A DNA stretch of 64,000 nt from Micromonospora citrea (GTDB taxonomy: Bacteria > Actinomycetota > Actinomycetes > Mycobacteriales > Micromonosporaceae): positions 4,806,501 to 4,870,500 of the forward strand of contig NZ_FMHZ01000002.1 in assembly GCF_900090315.1 (NCBI RefSeq), written 5' to 3'. Under the pieces are notes generated by a model. The model ran no database searches. It was given only the letters and a program-made list of their open reading frames with translations, and had not been told where the DNA came from. The position numbers and the translations under genes are program-made. Positions 7,322 to 16,800 of the stretch are shown here, piece after piece (within the stretch, counting starts at the first letter, position 1; each line of letters starts with the position of its first letter).

Positions 7322-7349
7322 TGGACACCTTTTCTTCCCCCGCTAGTTT
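7322..7349 (+). promoter_or_regulatory. putative promoter inside the kinase cassette
   Basis: TGGACA (7322-7327) and TAGTTT (7344-7349) are separated by 16 bases in an unusually T-rich stretch. It could start a separate transcript for the membrane protein and subtilase genes. Confidence 0.45.
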
Positions 7350-7430
7350 CTGCTGGCGCCCGTGACGACGCGAGTCGCCGCGGACGCCGTCGCGCAGGTA
7401 CCAGCGACACAGATCGAAGAAGGTCCACTC

Positions 7431-8414
7431 GTGTCATCTCCCGTGCCACCTCCGTCGTACGGTCCGCCGGGGCCGGCCTATCCGCCACCGCAGCCGCCAC
7501 CCCACCAGTACGCGCCGCAGCCGTCCCACCACCAGCAGGCGCCCCCGGCGCCGCAGCAACACGCGCCGTGGCAGCAGCCCCAGCCCGCGCCGTGGCAGCA
7601 GCCACAGCCCGCGCCGCAGCAGCCGGCGCCGTGGCAGCAGCCGACCGGAGCGGCGGCCGCGCCCCCCGCCGGCGTCCCGGCGCGCAAGGGCGGGGTCCGT
7701 ACGGTGCTCGGCGTCCTGCTGATGGTGTTCGGCCTGCTGCCCCTGGCCGGCGGCGGGTTCGTCGTGGCCCACGCGTTCTCCAACTCACGGCAGGGGATGA
7801 CCAACCCGCAGTTCCTCCCCAAGGCCTGGCACAACCTGCCCGCCGAGCAGCTCCTCCCGGAGCGGCTCGGCAGCCACCAGTTCGCGCACGCCTGGTCACG
7901 GCAGGGCGTCGACACCACGTCGTCCTGCGAGAAGGCGGGGCTGAAGGCGAACCTCGCCAAGGCGGTCCGGGACAACGGCTGCAAGGCGGTGCTGCGGGCC
8001 ACGTACGTCGACACCAGCGCCACCCACGTGGCCACTCTCGCGCTCATCGTGCTGAGCACCCCCCAACAGGCCAGGGACCTGCACCTGGAGTTCGACCGTG
8101 CCGCCGGCGACCCGGGTGAGCTGGTCGAGGCGTACCCGGTGCCCGGCACGCCCGCCGCCGGCTGGAAGAACTCCCACCGCGCCGGCGTGGCGGTCTACCA
8201 GTTGAGTCCCCTCGTCACGGACCAGCCCTACCTGGTGGCGGTCAGCCTCGGTTACGCCGACGGTCGGGCCGTGCCCAGGCTGCCGCAGCCGTGGACCCTG
8301 CCCGCGCCCGGCAGCGCCAACGAGCACAGCCTCGACAGCGAGGCCACGTACCTGATCGACCAGTACAGACACACCCTCGACGTGACGCTTCGCGGGAACG
8401 AGGAGGAGGAATGA
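7431..8414 (+). CDS. Pro/Gln-rich single-pass membrane protein with extracytoplasmic domain
   Basis: Starting at GTG 7431 (Shine-Dalgarno GAAGAAGG at 7416-7423), this 327-residue protein opens with about 85 residues dominated by Pro, Gln, His and Ala in imperfect WQQPQPAP repeats. One transmembrane helix (about 96-118) follows, then a predicted extracytoplasmic domain of about 200 residues with two Cys (in SSCEKAG and DNGCKAV) that could form a disulphide. An upstream in-frame GTG at 7362 lacks a ribosome binding site. Similar Pro-rich N-termini are common in membrane proteins next to bacterial Ser/Thr kinases. No known family recognised. Its stop overlaps the start of the subtilase gene (ATGA), so the two are translationally coupled and may form a complex. 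Confidence 0.75.
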   Translation: MSSPVPPPSYGPPGPAYPPPQPPPHQYAPQPSHHQQAPPAPQQHAPWQQPQPAPWQQPQPAPQQPAPWQQPTGAAAAPPAGVPARKGGVRTVLGVLLMVFGLLPLAGGGFVVAHAFSNSRQGMTNPQFLPKAWHNLPAEQLLPERLGSHQFAHAWSRQGVDTTSSCEKAGLKANLAKAVRDNGCKAVLRATYVDTSATHVATLALIVLSTPQQARDLHLEFDRAAGDPGELVEAYPVPGTPAAGWKNSHRAGVAVYQLSPLVTDQPYLVAVSLGYADGRAVPRLPQPWTLPAPGSANEHSLDSEATYLIDQYRHTLDVTLRGNEEEE

Positions 8415-9610
8415 GCCGGCTCTGGACGAAGGAGGCGGCCGTGGGCCTCGTCGTGGCGGGCACCGTGCTCCTCGGTCCCGCTCAGGCCGCCTGGGCCGCG
8501 CCCGCGTGGGAACTGCGGGCCATGTCGGTGCCGGAGGCATGGGCGGTCTCCCGGGGCGACGGCGTCACCGTCGCGGTGATCGACTCCGGCATCCGCACCG
8601 GGCACGAGGCACTCAAGGGCCGGGCGACGGAGGGCCCGGACATGCTGAACGAGAACGACAAGGACGCGCCCTACTACGGGAGGCACGGCACCGCCATGGC
8701 GTCGCACGTCCTCGACGTCGCCCCCGGGGCCAAGGTGCTGGGCCTGCGCACGATCCGGGACGACGGCGACCCGAAGCTCGACGAACGCCAGGAGGGCTTC
8801 GGCCAACCCACGGGGGGCAGCGAACCGAACGACCCGTACGCGCTGGCCATCGCCAAGGCGGTCGACCTGGACGCCGACGTGATCTCGCTGTCCCTCGGCA
8901 CCGACGACCTGGCGTTGTTCAAACGCTCGACGGCCCAGGCCGCCGCCATCGCGTACGCCACCTCCCGCGGCATCCCCGTGGTGGCGTCGGCCGGCAACTC
9001 CGGCGACACGGGCAACGGCGTCAGCTATCCGGCGAACTACCCGGGCGTGATCGCGGTGGCCGCGTCGAACAAGGCCGGCGCACGTGCCGACTTCTCGACC
9101 GTGCACAGCTACGTCGACGTCGCCGCGCCGGGTCAGCAGGTCGCCGCGGCCGACATCCGGGGTGGTCGCTCCAGGGTCAGCGGCACGTCCTCCGCCGGGG
9201 CGCTGACCGCCGGGGTGGTCGCCCTGATCAAGTCGAAGTACCCGGACCTCGCGCCGCGCCAGATCGAGCAGGTGCTGATCCGGACCGCGTCCCGCTACGA
9301 CGAGGGCCACGACCCGTTCCGCGGGTACGGCCTCGTCGACGCCGAGGCCGCGCTGAAGGCGGCCGGGGCGCTCAAGCCCGAGCCGGCGACGCTGCCCGCC
9401 ACCCGCTACGAGGGCCCCGCCCACTTCGGTCCCGGCGACGACGGCACGCCGCTGAACGTGAACCAACCCCTGGAGAAGGGGATGCTCGCGCTGGGCGGCG
9501 GTGTCGCGGTGCCGGGGGTGCTGGCGATCCTGGGCGGCGTACTGCTGCTGCTGAGCGGGCGCCGGGCCCGGCGTCGGGCCGGCGGCGCCGGGACGGGCGG
9601 CGGGGGGTAG
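8411..9610 (+). CDS. mycosin-like S8 subtilisin-family serine protease
   Basis: This 399-residue protein has a signal peptide (about 1-30, ending AWAA), a subtilase domain with catalytic Asp58 (VIDSG), His92 (GRHGTAMA), oxyanion Asn196 (ASAGNSG) and Ser260 (SGTSSAG). A hydrophilic linker then leads to a C-terminal transmembrane helix (about 358-382) and a basic tail. This signal-protease-TM layout is that of mycosins (MycP) of type VII secretion. No ESX core genes (EccB, EccC, EccD, EsxA) are nearby, so it is an orphan mycosin-like protease. Shine-Dalgarno AGGAGGAGGA lies immediately upstream and the ATG overlaps the previous stop. The context suggests cleavage of an exported or membrane substrate under kinase control; this is inference. 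Confidence 0.92.
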   Translation: MSRLWTKEAAVGLVVAGTVLLGPAQAAWAAPAWELRAMSVPEAWAVSRGDGVTVAVIDSGIRTGHEALKGRATEGPDMLNENDKDAPYYGRHGTAMASHVLDVAPGAKVLGLRTIRDDGDPKLDERQEGFGQPTGGSEPNDPYALAIAKAVDLDADVISLSLGTDDLALFKRSTAQAAAIAYATSRGIPVVASAGNSGDTGNGVSYPANYPGVIAVAASNKAGARADFSTVHSYVDVAAPGQQVAAADIRGGRSRVSGTSSAGALTAGVVALIKSKYPDLAPRQIEQVLIRTASRYDEGHDPFRGYGLVDAEAALKAAGALKPEPATLPATRYEGPAHFGPGDDGTPLNVNQPLEKGMLALGGGVAVPGVLAILGGVLLLLSGRRARRRAGGAGTGGGG

Positions 9611-9616
9611 CCCCCG

Positions 9617-9644
9617 CGACCGTCGGGCCACCGCCCGACGGTCG
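9617..9644 (+). terminator. 12-bp hairpin terminator after the subtilase gene
   Basis: Arms 9617-9628 and 9633-9644 pair perfectly around CACC, six bases after the subtilase stop. It marks the end of the kinase-FHA-protease cassette. Confidence 0.78.
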
Positions 9645-9767
9645 GCCCGCTGCCGCGCACGGTCGCGTCCGGGCGCCCGGTGTCCCCGACGACGGGGCCC
9701 GGTCGCCACGGGGTCGGACGCGACCGTGCGGGCGTGCCCGCCGCGCCGGCGGGGTATGTGGGTGGGC

Positions 9768-9983
9768 ATGAGTCACGAGCAGAGCGACCAGGAACGGGTG
9801 GAGTCCCGCGCCCACCTGCTGCCCGAGGAGGCGGCGGTCGGCAGCGACGATCCGCAGGCGCAGGCGGACGCCATCCTCGAGGAGTCCGACATCCGCGAGG
9901 CCGACCGCAACGCCGCCCCGGACACCGTCCTGGAGCGGCGCACCTCCGATCAGACGGTGACCCCCATCGAGCCCCCGGACTGA
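9768..9983 (+). CDS. small acidic protein, unknown
   Basis: This 71-residue protein starts MSHEQSDQERVESRAHLLPEEA. It is highly acidic and has no hydrophobic segment. The upstream part of the frame (from 9726) is Arg-rich and looks non-coding, so the ATG at 9768 is chosen. The 3' end overlaps the convergent minus-strand gene by 34 bases. Function unknown. Confidence 0.55.
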   Translation: MSHEQSDQERVESRAHLLPEEAAVGSDDPQAQADAILEESDIREADRNAAPDTVLERRTSDQTVTPIEPPD

Positions 9984-10690
9984 ACCCGGGCCCCGCGCAC
10001 CCGCTGCGAGGCCGGGTAGGTGTGCTCCCGCAGCCACGCGAGCGGACCCGCCGCCCGCAGGCCCGGCGGCAGGTTGCCGATCGGGTCGAAGGCCAGCTCG
10101 GCGTCCTCCCGGGCGCCGAGCTGGTCGCCGATACCGACCTGACCGAACGGCCGCCACGGCCCGACCGCGGACGCGACCGCCAGCACCAGCCGGGGCGCGG
10201 CCGCCCGGGCCGCGGCGGCCACCTCGGCCAGGCTGCGGCCCAGGTCGGGCGACTCCGGGTCGGCCAGCGCGGCCAGGAACAGCCGCCGCCGCCCGGCCCG
10301 GAAGGACATGATCGTGCTGTACGTCCCGGAGAAGCGCCGCCGGGGCAGCGGCAGGTTCCGCAGCACCGGCGCGGCCCCGCTGGAACTGACCAGCAGGTCG
10401 AACGGCCGGTCGGGATCCCGGTGCAGCCGCACGGCCAGCCCCAGCACGTCGGGCCAGCCGCCCGGCGTCGGCACCCCCTTCGACAGGCGTACGGTCGCCC
10501 GGAAGTGCGCCGGGTCGTCCAGCAGCGGGACCCCGGTCGGCGGTCCCGGCACGCCCCACACGGTCACCTCCCCGGCGAAGGAGCGGCCGGCGGGGTGCAG
10601 CAGGCGGGCCCGGCGGAGCCGGGTGAGGGCTGCGGTCGCACGATCGACCACGACGGCGGCCCGGTCGGTCACGGTGGCGGCAGGCGGCAT
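9950..10690 (-). CDS. conserved actinobacterial protein, catalase-fold-like, unknown
   Basis: This 246-residue protein starts MPPAATVTDRAAVVVDRA. It carries HPAGRSFAGEVTVWG, FRATVRLSKGVPTPGGWPDVLGLAVR and FSGTYSTIMSF, a pattern seen in actinobacterial proteins related to the catalase-like fold. These are often labelled phosphodiesterase on weak grounds. A conserved LRxSKG and PDVLGLAVR are consistent with a catalase-type beta-barrel core. The heme-ligating Tyr region of true catalases is not evident, so activity is open. It is divergent from the M16 peptidase gene at 10865. Confidence 0.65.
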   Translation of the reverse strand: MPPAATVTDRAAVVVDRATAALTRLRRARLLHPAGRSFAGEVTVWGVPGPPTGVPLLDDPAHFRATVRLSKGVPTPGGWPDVLGLAVRLHRDPDRPFDLLVSSSGAAPVLRNLPLPRRRFSGTYSTIMSFRAGRRRLFLAALADPESPDLGRSLAEVAAAARAAAPRLVLAVASAVGPWRPFGQVGIGDQLGAREDAELAFDPIGNLPPGLRAAGPLAWLREHTYPASQRVRGARVQSGGSMGVTV

Positions 10691-10852
10691 CTCCCCCCGG
10701 TACCCGGCCGTGCGCGGTCGATGCCTCGCGCCGCGCCGGGTCCCCGCGCTCGCGGCCCGAGCGGCGGTGTCTCCGGGCGCTCGCGGCCCGGCCGGCGGGC
10801 TCCCGCGCCTCGCCCGGCGGCGGCGTGTCCCCGTCCGGCCCGCTCGATCGGA

Positions 10853-10864
10853 TAGCGTCGTGCC
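10853..10864 (+). promoter_or_regulatory. leaderless-type -10 element of the M16 peptidase gene
   Basis: TAGCGT (10853-10858) followed by six bases and ATG 10865. No Shine-Dalgarno sequence is present, which fits a leaderless mRNA. Confidence 0.55.
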
Positions 10865-12157
10865 ATGCCCGACAGCGGTTACCCCTGGCCCATCGAGACG
10901 ACCCGACTGGACAACGGCCTGCGCGTGGTGGTGAGCGAGGACCGCACCGCGCCCGCCGTCGCCGTGAACCTCTGGTACGACGTCGGCTCCCGGCACGAGC
11001 CCGCGGGGCAGACGGGCTTCGCCCACCTCTTCGAGCACCTGATGTTCGAGGGTTCGGTCAACGTGGCGAAGACCGAGCACATGAAGCTGGTGCAGGGCTC
11101 GGGCGGCTCCCTCAACGCCACCACCAACCCGGACCGCACCAACTACTTCGAGACCGTCCCGGCCGAGCACCTGGAGCTGGCGCTCTGGCTGGAGGCCGAC
11201 CGGATGGGCGGCCTCGTCCCGGCGCTGACCCAGGAGACGCTGGACAACCAGCGTGACGTGGTGAAGAACGAGCGGCGCCAGCGCTACGAGAACGTGCCCT
11301 ACGGCGACGCCTGGCTGCGGCTGCTGCCGCTGCTGTATCCGCCGGGGCATCCCTACCACCACGCCACGATCGGCTCGATGGCCGACCTGAACGCCGCCGA
11401 CCTGGCCACCTTCCAGGCGTTCCACCGCACGTACTACGCGCCGAACAACGCGGTGCTGACCGTGGTGGGCGACGCCTCGGCCGCCGAGGTCTTCGCGCTG
11501 GCCGACAAGTACTTCGGCGCGATCCCGCCCCGCGAGGACATCCCGCCCGCCCCCGACGGCCGGGTGGTGCCAGCGACCGGGCGGCCGGCCGTGGAGACGG
11601 TCACCGGCGACGTCCCGGCACCCCGCGTCTACGTCGCGCACCGCACCCACGCCTTCGGCAGCCCCGGCTACGACGTGGTGACCGTGCTCGCCACCGTGCT
11701 GGGCAGCGGCCGGGGCAGCCGCCTCTACCAGCGCCTCGCCGACGGCGAGCGGATCGCCCAGCCCGACCTCGTCGGGGCGTACGGGGTGGACCTGGCGCAC
11801 GCCCCGGCGCCGCTGATCGTCACCGCCACGGCCCGCCCCGGCGTCAGCGGCGAGCGGCTGGCCGCCGGGCTGGCCGAGGTGGTCGACGAGCTGGCCACCG
11901 TGCCGGTCACCGCCGCCGAGCTGGACCGCGCAAAGTCCCTGCTGACCACCATGTGGTGGCGGCAGATGTCCACCGTGGACGGCCGGGCGGACACGCTCGG
12001 GCGGTACGCCACCCAGTTCGGCGACCCGGCGAAGGCCGCCGAGCGGCTGCCGGCCTGGCTCGCGGTGACCGCCGAGCAGATCGCCGAGGCCGCCGCCGAG
12101 GTGCTCGCCGCCGACGACCGGGTGACCCTGACCTACCTGCCCGAGGAGAAGCCCTGA
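10865..12157 (+). CDS. M16 family metallopeptidase, catalytic member
   Basis: This 430-residue zinc peptidase of the pitrilysin/processing-peptidase family has the inverted zinc motif HLFEH (HxxEH, near residue 58) and the distal Glu helix (ALTQETLDNQRDVVKNERRQRYEN). The N-terminal signature LDNGLRVVVSEDRTAPAVAVNLWYDVGSR is typical, and the C-terminal inactive half contains AHRTHAFGSPGYDVVTVLATVLGSGRGSRLY. No signal peptide is seen, so it is probably cytoplasmic. It overlaps the next M16 gene by one base (TGATG). Paired active and inactive M16 genes usually form a heterodimer that degrades peptides. Confidence 0.93.
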   Translation: MPDSGYPWPIETTRLDNGLRVVVSEDRTAPAVAVNLWYDVGSRHEPAGQTGFAHLFEHLMFEGSVNVAKTEHMKLVQGSGGSLNATTNPDRTNYFETVPAEHLELALWLEADRMGGLVPALTQETLDNQRDVVKNERRQRYENVPYGDAWLRLLPLLYPPGHPYHHATIGSMADLNAADLATFQAFHRTYYAPNNAVLTVVGDASAAEVFALADKYFGAIPPREDIPPAPDGRVVPATGRPAVETVTGDVPAPRVYVAHRTHAFGSPGYDVVTVLATVLGSGRGSRLYQRLADGERIAQPDLVGAYGVDLAHAPAPLIVTATARPGVSGERLAAGLAEVVDELATVPVTAAELDRAKSLLTTMWWRQMSTVDGRADTLGRYATQFGDPAKAAERLPAWLAVTAEQIAEAAAEVLAADDRVTLTYLPEEKP

Positions 12158-13503
12158 TGACGCTGATCACCGACCGTCCCGGGCCGGGCCTCGCCCGCCC
12201 CTACCGGTTCCCGCAGGTGGTCCGCCGTACGGTGGCCGGCGGCCGGGTGGTCGCCGCGCACCTGCCCGGGCAGAACCTGGCCGTGGCGCTGCTGCTGCTC
12301 GACGCGGGCGCCGGGCGCGAGCCGACCGGCAAGGAGGGGCTCGGCGGGGTGCTCGCCAAGGCCCTGGAGGAGGGGACCGCGCAGCGGGACGCCACCGCGT
12401 ACGCGCTGGCCATCGAGGCGCTCGGCACCGAGCTGGTGACCGGGCTCGACTGGGACTCCTTCCAGGTCAGCGTGCAGGTGCCGGTGGAGCGGCTGCACGC
12501 CGCCGTGGAGCTGCTCGCCGAGGCGGTCCGCACCCCGAAGCTCGACCCGGACGACGTCCGGCGGGTCCGCGACGACGAGGCCACCGCGCTGCGGATGGAC
12601 TGGGCCAATCCCGGCCCCCGCGCCGACGCGGCGCTGCGCGCGGACCTGTTCGGCGCCGAGAACCGCTGGGGCCGCCCCATGTACGGCGACCCCGACTCGG
12701 TGGCCGGGCTGGACGTCGAGGACGTCACCGTCTTCCACTCCGAGTGGTTCATCCGCCCCGGCACGCTCGTCGTCGCCGGCGACCTGGACCGGCTCGACCT
12801 GGACGCGCTCGGCGCGGCGGCGTTCGCCGGCACCGGCGGCGGGCCGGTCGACCGGGGCGGCCCGATCGAGGTGCCGACCCGCCCCGGCCGGCGGATCATC
12901 CTGGTGGACCGTCCCGGCTCGGTGCAGTCCACGCTGCGGCTGGGCCACCCGTCGCCGCACCGCGCCCACCCCGACCACGTGCCGATGACCCTCGCCGGCA
13001 CGGTGCTCGGCGGGGCGTTCACCTCCCGGCTCAACCACCTCATCCGCGAGGTGCGCGGCTACACGTACGGCATCCGGGGCGACTTCGCCTCGTCCCGCCG
13101 GTTCGGGCGGTTCGCGGTCAGCTCCGGCGTGCAGACGGCGGTCACCGCGCCGGCCCTGGTCGAGGCGGTCGGCGAGATCACCCGTACCCAGGAGACCGGG
13201 GTGACCGAGGAGGAGCTGGCGGTGGCGCGCTCCTGGCGGGCCGGCCAGCTCTCGGTGGAGCTGCAGAGCCCTCGGGCGATCGCCTCCGCGCTGACCACCC
13301 TGGTCGTGCACGACCTGCCGGACGACTACCACGCCCGGCTGCGGGAATCGCTGCTCGCCGCCGACGTGGCGCAGGTCTCCGCGGCGGCCGCCGCGCACCT
13401 GCACCCGGAGGCGCTCACCCTGGTGGTGGAGGGCGACGCCGCGGTGATCCGCGACGAGCTGGCCGCCTCCGGCCTGGGTGACCTGGTCGACCACGCCTCC
13501 TGA
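12157..13503 (+). CDS. M16 family peptidase-like protein lacking the zinc motif
   Basis: This 448-residue protein is homologous in layout to the preceding M16 protein, but the region matching HxxEH reads KEGLGGVLAKALEEGT, so zinc ligands are missing. The C-terminal substrate-binding half is intact, including GGAFTSRLNHLIREVRGYTYGIRG, which carries the Arg/Tyr pair known from M16 partner subunits. Its ATG overlaps the stop of the upstream gene. By analogy with known two-gene M16B peptidases, it is expected to supply substrate-binding residues to the catalytic partner. Confidence 0.92.
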   Translation: MTLITDRPGPGLARPYRFPQVVRRTVAGGRVVAAHLPGQNLAVALLLLDAGAGREPTGKEGLGGVLAKALEEGTAQRDATAYALAIEALGTELVTGLDWDSFQVSVQVPVERLHAAVELLAEAVRTPKLDPDDVRRVRDDEATALRMDWANPGPRADAALRADLFGAENRWGRPMYGDPDSVAGLDVEDVTVFHSEWFIRPGTLVVAGDLDRLDLDALGAAAFAGTGGGPVDRGGPIEVPTRPGRRIILVDRPGSVQSTLRLGHPSPHRAHPDHVPMTLAGTVLGGAFTSRLNHLIREVRGYTYGIRGDFASSRRFGRFAVSSGVQTAVTAPALVEAVGEITRTQETGVTEEELAVARSWRAGQLSVELQSPRAIASALTTLVVHDLPDDYHARLRESLLAADVAQVSAAAAAHLHPEALTLVVEGDAAVIRDELAASGLGDLVDHAS

Positions 13504-14787
<1,284 letters not shown>

Positions 14788-14806
14788 CCCCACGCACGCG
14801 CCTCTC

Positions 14807-14840
14807 CCGGGCCCCCGCCGGCTTACCGGCGGGGGCCCGG
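14807..14840 (+). terminator. 15-bp hairpin terminator after asd
   Basis: Arms 14807-14821 and 14826-14840 pair perfectly around the loop CTTA, 20 bases past the asd stop. It immediately precedes the 25-bp tandem repeat. Confidence 0.82.
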
Positions 14841-14843
14841 CGC

Positions 14844-14937
14844 GTCGGCGGTCGGTGGTGCCTGCCGTGTCGGCGGTCGGTGGTGCCTGCCGTGTCGGCG
14901 GTCGGTGGTGCCTGCCGTGTCGGCGGTCGGTGGTGCC
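14844..14937. repeat. 25-bp tandem repeat, about 3.8 copies
   Basis: Exact head-to-tail copies begin at 14844, 14869 and 14894, and a partial copy begins at 14919. The unit starts gtcggcggtcggtggtg and ends cctgccgt. It lies in the non-coding gap between asd and the CBS protein gene. The copies are identical, which indicates recent expansion. A length not divisible by three and the stops nearby argue against coding use. Confidence 0.9.
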
Positions 14938-15055
14938 CGGCGGGCTGGCCACGCTCGCCGGCTGGCCGGGTGCCGCTGTGGGGGTACGCCGAAGTCGCGT
15001 TATCCCGCGTGACCGGCGGGTAGACGGCCGGTGCCGACACCGAGAGGGGAGCACC

Positions 15056-15472
15056 ATGACAACGGTCGGAGAGTTCATGACGACCCGGTTGGTGACGATG
15101 GACGGCAACGACACGCTGACCGCCGCGGCGCAGGAGATGCGCGACAGCGCCATCGGCGACGTGGTGGTGACCGACGGCGACGACGTCGTCGGCATCGTGA
15201 CGGACCGGGACATCGCGGTCCGGGGCGTGGCGGAGAACCTGGACCCGAACTCGACCCCGCTCAACCGGATCACCAGCAAGGACGTGATCACGGTGAGCCA
15301 GTACGACGACGCGGTGGCCGCCGCCGACCTGATGCGCACCTACGCCGTGCGCCGGTTGCCGGTCATCGACGACGGGCGGCTCGTCGGTCTCGTCTCGATG
15401 GGCGACCTCGCCGTGGAGCGGGAGCCGCAGTCGGTGCTCGCCGACATCAGCGCCGACGAACCGAACAACTGA
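15056..15472 (+). CDS. tandem CBS domain protein
   Basis: This 138-residue protein consists of two CBS domains: MTTRLVTMDGNDTLTAAAQEMRDSAIGDVVVTDG ... GIVTDRDIAVR, and SKDVITVSQYDDAVAAADLMRTYAVRRLPVIDDGRLVGLVSMGDLA. Each has the GxVTDRD or GLVSMGD ending typical of adenosine-nucleotide binding. CBS-only proteins are common in actinobacteria as stress-linked nucleotide sensors; this one's partner is unknown. The ATG at 15056 follows a GAGGGGAG site by 5-6 bases. Confidence 0.92.
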   Translation: MTTVGEFMTTRLVTMDGNDTLTAAAQEMRDSAIGDVVVTDGDDVVGIVTDRDIAVRGVAENLDPNSTPLNRITSKDVITVSQYDDAVAAADLMRTYAVRRLPVIDDGRLVGLVSMGDLAVEREPQSVLADISADEPNN

Positions 15473-15491
15473 CCCGTCCCGCCGCGGGCGT

Positions 15492-15518
15492 GCCGGCTCC
15501 TCGATCCGGGGAGCCGGC
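15492..15518. terminator. hairpin between convergent genes
   Basis: A 9-bp stem (15492-15500 and 15510-15518) is followed by TT in the plus direction. It lies between the CBS gene and the convergent winged-helix gene and could serve both. Confidence 0.65.
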
Positions 15519-15544
15519 TTCGCGGCGTTCCCGGCGCCGCCCGC

Positions 15545-16654
15545 TCAGCCCGGGGCGATGGTGACCCGCACGTCGGCGGCGCCGCGCGCCGTGGCGACGG
15601 TGGCGGCCTCGGTGTCGACCTCCTGGCGGGCCCGGGCCGACAGCCCGGCCCACGGCGTGACCGTCACCTCCAGCACGCCCCGGCCGGCCTGCTTCGCGCG
15701 CCAGGTGCCGGCCACCTCGCCGTCCACGAGCAGCGCGCCGGGACTGCCGATGACCCGCCAGAGCTGCGCCTGACGGGCCCGGTCGGGGAGCAGCACGTCC
15801 CGGTCGCGGGCCTGGAGGAACGGGTCGCCGGGCGGCAGCAGCCGGACCCCCGGCAGGGGCGGCGCGTCGCGCAGCGCGTCGAGCCGCTCCGGCGGCAGCC
15901 AGGCCCGCCGGCCGTCCACCCGCACCTCCACCAGCCCTTCCGGCCAGACGGGGCGCAGCGCGGTGACGCTGGTGCCGAGGAAACCCGCGATGTGGGCCGG
16001 GGTCGCGGGCCCGAGCAGCCGCAGGCAGGTGCGCACCAGGGCGGTGGTGTCCGCCGCCCGCGCGGGCGGCCCGGGCCAGCCCGGCAGCGGCGCGAGCGTC
16101 GTCGCCCGCCCCGACACCGCCAGGCGTACGCCTCCGGCGAGGCCAGCCTGCTGGAACAGCGCCCCGGAGACGTGCCGGGCGCCGCACGGGCGGCAGTCGT
16201 ACGTCAACTCGGCCGGCACCCGTTCGCTCACCGCGCGGCTGGCCTCGCCGCGGGCCATCGGCGCGGTCACCACCTCGGCGAACGCGCGTGCCGCGGCCTC
16301 GAACGCGGCGAGCCCCAGCTCGGCGGCGCCCGCGCGGATCTGGTCGGGAAGCCGCCGGGCGGCGTCGGCGTCGTCCAGCGGCCAGATCGCGGCGGCCAAC
16401 GCCGGCAGCTCGGCGCGCCGGTGCAGGTGCGGCGCGCCCCGCATCGACCAGACCAGCTCCAGCCGGTCGTCGTCGAACACGGTCACGCCCCGGGCGGCCA
16501 GTGCCAGCCGGGCGGAGCCGTGCGGCGTGTCCTGCACCCCCAGCTCTGTGACGGCCAGGTCCGCCGTCCGGCGCGCCGGGCGGTGCAGCTCCTGTGCGGA
16601 CGCCCGGTAGGCGAGTACGCGCTCCCGACCGATCTCCGGACCGCCGCCCGCCAT
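15545..16654 (-). CDS. winged helix DNA-binding domain protein (HTH_42/DUF1006 family)
   Basis: This 369-residue protein shows the layout of the HTH_42 family, which includes the E. coli interstrand-crosslink glycosylase YcaQ. Signs are an N-terminal RVLAYRASAQELHR, repeated winged-helix-like segments, YDCRPCGARHVSGALFQQAGLAGGV (a CxxC pair), LLGPATPAHIAGFLGTSVTALRPVWP and a C-terminal strand region ending in LLVDGEVAGTWRAK. The catalytic QxQ of characterised glycosylases is not evident, so a DNA-repair function is only possible. GGAGG lies 6 bases before the ATG. It is divergent from the SCP2-like gene. Confidence 0.82.
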   Translation of the reverse strand: MAGGGPEIGRERVLAYRASAQELHRPARRTADLAVTELGVQDTPHGSARLALAARGVTVFDDDRLELVWSMRGAPHLHRRAELPALAAAIWPLDDADAARRLPDQIRAGAAELGLAAFEAAARAFAEVVTAPMARGEASRAVSERVPAELTYDCRPCGARHVSGALFQQAGLAGGVRLAVSGRATTLAPLPGWPGPPARAADTTALVRTCLRLLGPATPAHIAGFLGTSVTALRPVWPEGLVEVRVDGRRAWLPPERLDALRDAPPLPGVRLLPPGDPFLQARDRDVLLPDRARQAQLWRVIGSPGALLVDGEVAGTWRAKQAGRGVLEVTVTPWAGLSARARQEVDTEAATVATARGAADVRVTIAPG

Positions 16655-16800
16655 GCCCGACCTCCGACCTCGCCACCAGCTTTCCGCACGCTACCGCGTC
16701 GGTACGACCGTCCGTCGCCGCGACTCACCCGATCCGGGCGAGGTTGAGCCCGCACGGGACGGGGACCCCGGGTCGGGACATGACCGACGGGGAGGAGCCG

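Noticed and set aside
8411..9610. a complete type VII secretion locus
   Set aside because: Only the mycosin-like protease is present; EccB/C/D/E and WXG100 genes are missing in the window.
14844..14937. CRISPR array
   Set aside because: The repeat units are contiguous without spacers, so this is a simple tandem repeat.
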